A DNA stretch of 64,000 nucleotides from Robertmurraya siralis (GTDB lineage: Bacteria > Bacillota > Bacilli > Bacillales > Cytobacillaceae), in contig NZ_SWLZ01000008.1 in NCBI RefSeq assembly GCF_005502275.1, positions 1-64,000 of the forward strand, in the 5' to 3' direction. The notes under the pieces are model-generated. The model saw only the letters and a list, made by a program, of their open reading frames with translations, had not been told where the DNA came from and searched no databases. Shown in pieces: positions 60,381 to 64,000 of this stretch (position 1 is its first letter; each line of letters starts with the position of its first letter). The translations under genes were made by a program, and so were the position numbers.

Positions 60381-61016
60381 ATGGATTTAATCAATACATT
60401 TATTAATCGTAAATCGGATATTTGGACTGCTTTTCAGGAACATATTTTTTTAGCGGGAATTGCGATGATGATTGCGATCGCAATCGCTGTTCCACTTGGA
60501 ATCATTTTAACAAGATATAAAAAATTGGCCGAACCCATTATTGGCGTAACGGCCATTATTCAAACTGTCCCCAGCCTTGCATTGCTCGGATTTATGCTCC
60601 CTATATTTGGGATTGGAAAGGTCCCAGCGATTATTGCCTTAACTCTTTATGCACTGCTCCCCATTTTACGCAATACGTATACGGGAATATTAGGAGTGGA
60701 CCCTGCTTTAGTTGATGCAGGAAAAGGCATGGGGATGACGTCAAGGCAAATCCTATTTATGGTTGAACTGCCATTGACATTGCCTATCCTCATGGCGGGA
60801 ATCCGCACAGCAACCGTATTAACGATAGGAGTCGCCGCTCTTGCAACCTTTATTGGCGCTGGCGGACTTGGAGATTTAATCACAAGAGGACTAAACGTCA
60901 TGGATAAAAACTTGATTTTAGCTGGTGCAATTCCGGCAGCCATATTAGCCATTGTCTTTGATTTTGCTTTAAAGAAACTCGAAGACAAAGTAACGCCAAA
61001 AGGGCTGAAATCTTAA
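60381..61016 (+). CDS. OpuC-type osmoprotectant ABC permease
   Basis: A 211-aa permease with about five to six spans and the EAA loop (GMTSRQILFMVELPLTLPIL, ALVDAGKGMG). It starts MDLINTFINRKSDIWTAFQE, the usual OpuCB start. One permease gene only, so the channel is probably a homodimer. ATG 60381 directly follows the ATPase stop, with GGAGGGAATC as site; the frame to 60342 overlaps the ATPase gene. Confidence 0.92.
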   Translation: MDLINTFINRKSDIWTAFQEHIFLAGIAMMIAIAIAVPLGIILTRYKKLAEPIIGVTAIIQTVPSLALLGFMLPIFGIGKVPAIIALTLYALLPILRNTYTGILGVDPALVDAGKGMGMTSRQILFMVELPLTLPILMAGIRTATVLTIGVAALATFIGAGGLGDLITRGLNVMDKNLILAGAIPAAILAIVFDFALKKLEDKVTPKGLKS

Positions 61017-61059
61017 ATTTTATCACAAAGCACAAATATTATTGTGGCCACACCGCTAA

Positions 61060-61096
61060 AAAGCAAGGGGAGAACTGTTTCTTCCCTTGCTTTTGG
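61060..61096 (+). terminator. Hairpin after opuC operon
   Basis: AAAAGCAAGGG and CCCTTGCTTTT flank a loop of about 14 bases, 40 bases after the permease stop. Confidence 0.75.
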
Positions 61097-61283
61097 TTAT
61101 TTGGTCATTTACGGGCATCTACATACCTTCAAAAATTCCGCATTCATTGTGCGAATGAACGAGGTCAGCCTGCGCAAATGGAGAAACTGCCCCAAACGTA
61201 ATGTCATCGAAGTTGGTGTTAAGGGCTCGTTCGCATTGAACACCGAAACGAAAAAAAACGATTTGCTTCGCTCGCGATGGTTT

Positions 61284-61409
61284 ATGCGCAATCAAGTGTT
61301 GAAACGGCGCAAATGTCTCCGATCTATGCGCAATCAAGTGCGAAAGCGGCGCAATCATCCTTGATGCATGCGCAATCAAGAACTAAATCAGCGCAATTCC
61401 TCTCAACCG
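61284..61409 (+). repeat. Three tandem 42-bp repeats
   Basis: Units start at 61284, 61326 and 61368, each opening ATGCGCAATCAAG and having GGCGCAA or AGCGCAA near the middle. The rest diverges. An open frame across them (61044-61364) gives Arg-rich repeats, MRNQVxKRR, but has no ribosome binding site and is treated as non-coding. Confidence 0.75.
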
Positions 61410-61619
61410 GAGTACAATTAATCAATGAAAAGCCGTAATTCCAACGGGATGCGAAGTTCATCCAAGGAAACAGCGTTGTTGGCAGCAATTTTTACATTTG
61501 AATGAACCGATCTTTCCTTGAATGTAGTAGATGTATTATCATTTGCAAGATTCTATTAGAGTACAAGGAATTGCAACCAAGGTGGAAAAATATTTTTCAC
61601 TTTATTTAATCATAAAACT

Positions 61620-61664
61620 GCACCCCTAAAAGTTAGTTTGCACTCTAACTTTTGAGGTGCAGTA
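61620..61664. repeat. IS-end-like hairpin
   Basis: GCACCCCTAAAAGTTAG and CTAACTTTTGAGGTGC flank a short loop. Paired ends of this type (CACCCCAAAAGTTAG) are seen on IS3-family elements, so it may be an abutted IS-end relic or a terminator for a minus-strand transcript. Confidence 0.5.
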
Positions 61665-61694
61665 CAGAAGAGGAGGTTTTTAAATAATAAAGAT

Positions 61695-61775
61695 CTATAA
61701 AAATTTTATAATACCTATGCTTAACAGTATAATAGCAATGATAAACCAAAATAAGGCTACTTTGTTTTTTATCAT
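61695..61775 (-). CDS. 26-aa membrane microprotein
   Basis: MIKNKVALFWFIIAIILLSI followed by GIIKFL: a single span with a basic N-terminus. A very strong AAAGGAGGA site lies 7 bases upstream, and an AT-rich stretch with TATAAT-like sequence precedes it. Function unknown; small membrane peptides of this kind act as regulators or toxins in Bacilli. Confidence 0.55.
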   Translation of the reverse strand: MIKNKVALFWFIIAIILLSIGIIKFL

Positions 61776-61828
61776 ATGTAGTCCTCCTTTTTTATTATAC
61801 TTATATATTGATAACACTATAACAAATT

Positions 61829-61860
61829 AAAAAACAGAGCCAAAAAGACCTCTGTTTTTA
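61829..61860 (+). terminator. Hairpin with T-run
   Basis: AAAAACAGAG and CTCTGTTTTT pair around a 12-base loop, followed by AATTTTG. No plus-strand gene precedes it. Confidence 0.5.
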
Positions 61861-61914
61861 ATTTTGTTTAGCATGCAGAATACCATGCAGTCGGAACAAA
61901 TAGTTAATAGTTAA

Positions 61915-62120
61915 AATCATGCCTCTGTTTTTATCTCTACTAACGAAAATCCAAACACCAATTCCAGTTACTGCAGCAATAAGCTAGTTACCCATCTGGG
62001 AGGACTCAAAAAGTATGCTACAGTCGCATTTAAAGCAACTACTCTATCACCATGGATAGCTAGATTCCTTTTTAGTTTTTGTACAAAGGTATGTGAGCAA
62101 TATACCTTAAGGACTTACCA
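61915..62120 (-). pseudogene. Possible decayed small membrane protein gene
   Basis: The minus-strand frames read FVQKLKRNLAIHGDRVVALN then ATVAYFLSPPRWVTS and, one frame off, LIAAVTGIGVWIFVSRDKNRG. The join makes a protein-like 60-residue stretch ending in a hydrophobic span, but there is no start and one frameshift. Family unknown. The rest of 62121-62490 shows nothing. Confidence 0.3.
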
Positions 62121-62490
62121 TGTAAATTCCCAATCAAAATTTTTTTAACAATATCCATAATTTGTGGTTTGATATGGGCATTAAATTTGTTTTTTTGAGT
62201 GTTAATATGTTAATAGTAAGCAAAACTTGCTGTAAGGGCTAGTAAGCTAATTATGAGGGTGAGAGAAGTTAAAAAAAGATAGGTTTTCTAAAGCATTATA
62301 ACACTTCTTTTATTTGGTATGTTTAGTTATTTTTACCATTATATTTAGACGATTGTCAATTAATTTCCAGTAATATCTAAAATTATTACGAAATCTTCAT
62401 AAACTTGGATGTTATTATTTTTTATAATATATCAAAGAATTGCTGTAATAATGAGAGGGTATATAATTTATAAGAATATTCAAGGTGGTC

Positions 62491-62601
62491 ATGAGATTGG
62501 ATTATGAGGTTATGGCTATTTCTTTGTTTAAAGAAAGGAATCTTCAGTTTCTAAAGTATGCTATGCTTCTTGATTCTGTTGATTTTTGGCTCTTTTCGTA
62601 A
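62491..62601 (+). CDS. Doubtful 36-aa ORF
   Basis: MRLDYEVMAISLFKERNLQF then LKYAMLLDSVDFWLFS. AAGGTGG lies very close to the ATG, so the spacing is poor. The amphipathic content is protein-like, but no relative is recognised. Kept as a possibility only. Confidence 0.25.
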   Translation: MRLDYEVMAISLFKERNLQFLKYAMLLDSVDFWLFS

Positions 62602-62633
62602 GAATCTTAGTTTCTCACGTCATTAAAGCTATG

Positions 62634-62713
62634 CAAAAAAGATAGCTCTGACTTTGATGAAATGCTGGGAGAAAGCTTGTCCTCTCCCTCGTTTCGTCGA
62701 GTCAGAGCCAAAA
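62634..62713 (-). terminator. Long hairpin terminator of the MFS gene
   Basis: GCTCTGACT/AGTCAGAGC, GATGAAA/TTTCGTC and GGGAGA/TCTCCC form a stacked stem of about 28 pairs with small bulges (62648-62709). On the minus strand TCTTTTTT follows. It serves the 62751 gene, 40 bases after its stop. Confidence 0.8.
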
Positions 62714-62750
62714 TAAGCCTCAAATGCATAATCAACTGTATTGTTTAATA

Positions 62751-63923
62751 TTATGTGGATGCTAATACTTCTTTTTTATGCTCCAACTTCCTGTACACAA
62801 GTGCAATGAGCAGTCCAGGTATGGTACAAGCAATCATTCCGATAAAAGCATATCGTGGTTCGATCTCGTATAAAAAGCCGCCGAATACAGTGAAAACAGC
62901 TGTACTCCAGCTTAGAGCAAGCGCGGAATAGACACCCTGTGCTTTTGGAATCTGAGCATGGGGGATATTTTTGATTAAGTATTTCATAAAGGCATAATGT
63001 CCCATTGCAAATGAGAAGGCATGCAAAGTTTGAGCGAGACAGAAGACAAGGACATTTGGAAATGTAAAGACTAATATCCAGCGCAAGGTTGAACCGATAG
63101 CTGAAAGGGTCAGCAAAGAGCCGACAGAAAACTTTTCAAAGCTTCGATCTGCCATAGAAAAAAAGATGATTTCCGCAATGACAGCAATATTTAGAATAAG
63201 ACCAATTAAGTATACAGGCGCATGAATGTCTTGCAGGAAAATATAGCCATAGTTGTAATAGGTAGCATGGGCGGCCTGCAATAAAATCACAATTGTGAGA
63301 ACTAAGCTAAAGTGTTTAATTCGAAATAATTGGAGCAGACCCACTTTTTGCGACGGCTCGATTTTAGGCTTTGAAGTTAAAATAACAGGTGCATTCAAAA
63401 AGCCGAGAGCGACAAATCCCATTATTCCGAGCAATAGTGCCCAATAAATCACTTCATCGCCAAGAATCCCTGTAAATATCGTTAATACCATTCCGATGGA
63501 GATAAATCCGATCGATCCCCACTGGCGACTTCTGCCGTAATGCCTCAACTGTTTACTTTGAACAAGAATTCCAGCAGCAGTATCAAGGGCTGGCATCAAT
63601 GTTGGATAAAAAACATGCAAAACAATTGTTATCATAAGCAAGCTTGTGAAGGAGTCTGCCGGAATATAACAGAGGATTGCTACAAGTGTACCAATTCCAG
63701 CAATATTCAATAAAGTTTTGCTGCTGACTCTTTCTGATAAATAAGGGAAAGCAAATAAGGTAGAAAGCCCTCTTGCCAGTAATCCAAAGCTCATGATTAA
63801 GCTTGCCTCGGAAACGGTAATTCCTTTTGTATAAATCATCCATCCTGACCAATAAGGTAGGAAAACCCCCCATGTCATAAAAAAAGTAAAAAATTGTGTA
63901 CTCATCCAGCGTTGTGTATTCAT
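62751..63923 (-). CDS. MFS transporter, HcaT/YwbF-like
   Basis: A 390-aa transporter with about 12 spans of the MFS_1-like (3-phenylpropionate/nucleoside permease-like) group: MSTQFFTFFMTWGVFLPYWSG, then VFYPTLMPALDTAAG and RHYGRSRQWGSIGFI, a typical RxYGxxRxWGSxGF motif. Substrate unknown. AAGGAGGATATAC precedes the ATG. Two perfect palindromes lie upstream. Confidence 0.85.
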   Translation of the reverse strand: MNTQRWMSTQFFTFFMTWGVFLPYWSGWMIYTKGITVSEASLIMSFGLLARGLSTLFAFPYLSERVSSKTLLNIAGIGTLVAILCYIPADSFTSLLMITIVLHVFYPTLMPALDTAAGILVQSKQLRHYGRSRQWGSIGFISIGMVLTIFTGILGDEVIYWALLLGIMGFVALGFLNAPVILTSKPKIEPSQKVGLLQLFRIKHFSLVLTIVILLQAAHATYYNYGYIFLQDIHAPVYLIGLILNIAVIAEIIFFSMADRSFEKFSVGSLLTLSAIGSTLRWILVFTFPNVLVFCLAQTLHAFSFAMGHYAFMKYLIKNIPHAQIPKAQGVYSALALSWSTAVFTVFGGFLYEIEPRYAFIGMIACTIPGLLIALVYRKLEHKKEVLAST

Positions 63924-63944
63924 GTATATCCTCCTTCATGATTG

Positions 63945-63988
63945 CATGATATCATGGAATAAAGATGTAATAATATGAGATATCTCAT
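63945..63988. promoter_or_regulatory. Two palindromes upstream of the MFS gene
   Basis: CATGATATCATG (63945-63956) and ATGAGATATCTCAT (63975-63988) are perfect palindromes 18 bases apart, just upstream of the start. They could be operators for a regulator outside the window. Confidence 0.45.
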
Positions 63989-64000
63989 GTTTTTGAGGTG

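Noticed and set aside
61044-61364. Arg-rich 106-aa protein across the 42-bp repeats
   Set aside because: No start signal, composition dictated by the repeat, and the opposite strand is equally open.
61284-61409. CRISPR-like array
   Set aside because: Only three units, with repeat and spacer not separable and no cas genes; it is a plain tandem repeat.

Overview
The window reads as chromosome from a low-GC Gram-positive rod of the Bacillaceae. Evidence: an htrA-type protease gene, a CxxH/CxxC microprotein gene and rlmH in that order; strong AAGGAGG ribosome binding sites; frequent TTG/GTG starts; and CcpA (cre), Fur, NsrR and NagR-type sites. No rRNA, tRNA or CRISPR array was seen.

Layout. 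(1) 1-2653: conserved housekeeping end (HtrA-like protease, CxxC microprotein, rlmH), with a cluster of DnaA-box-like motifs before rlmH. (2) 2636-26924: a 24-kb accessory island that starts exactly at the 3' end of rlmH, the site used by staphylococcal cassette chromosome (SCC) elements. Copies of the rlmH-end sequence at about 18186-18210, 19744-19765 and 26901-26924 cut it into three tandem units. Unit 1 (15.5 kb) looks like a complete SCC-like element: near-perfect terminal inverted repeats, a CcrC-sized large serine recombinase, an SF3/D5-type helicase with a coupled partner, and the accessory genes DUF1643, SAUGI/DUF950-like, DUF960 and RadC. Its cargo is a single-chain type IIG restriction-modification protein, an EcsC protein, a second DUF1643-like protein and a duplicated three-gene microprotein module. 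Unit 2 is little more than an IS3-family element. Unit 3 carries two defence-like gene pairs (a frameshifted ParA-like ATPase with a HEPN protein; a DUF4747-like protein with a membrane protein), an oxidoreductase and several gene relics.

(3) 27140-33012: an MFS transporter and a beta-glucoside PTS operon (IIBCA, 6-phospho-beta-glucosidase, LicT/BglG antiterminator) with a visible RAT/terminator switch. (4) 33449-40573: a siderophore-iron system (esterase, FeuABC-like uptake, ATPase, flavin monooxygenase, Btr-like AraC regulator) with Fur boxes. (5) 40784-42686: nsrR and hmp with NsrR operators. (6) 42750-45779: two small ligand-binding-type proteins divergent from a WYL regulator, and a membrane protein. 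(7) 46464-51370: GlcNAc utilisation (nagP, nagR, nagA, nagB, cutC). (8) 51472-56889: a VOC protein, a DedA protein and a second iron-siderophore ABC operon under two Fur boxes. (9) 57339-61016: a tyrosine recombinase and an OpuC-type osmoprotectant ABC operon. (10) 61017-64000: mostly non-coding sequence with 42-bp tandem repeats, a microprotein, a long hairpin terminator and an HcaT-like MFS gene.

The strongest candidate for something undescribed is the SCC-like cassette at rlmH outside the staphylococci, together with its defence cargo and duplicated microprotein module. All family names come from reading motifs in the translations. No database search was run.
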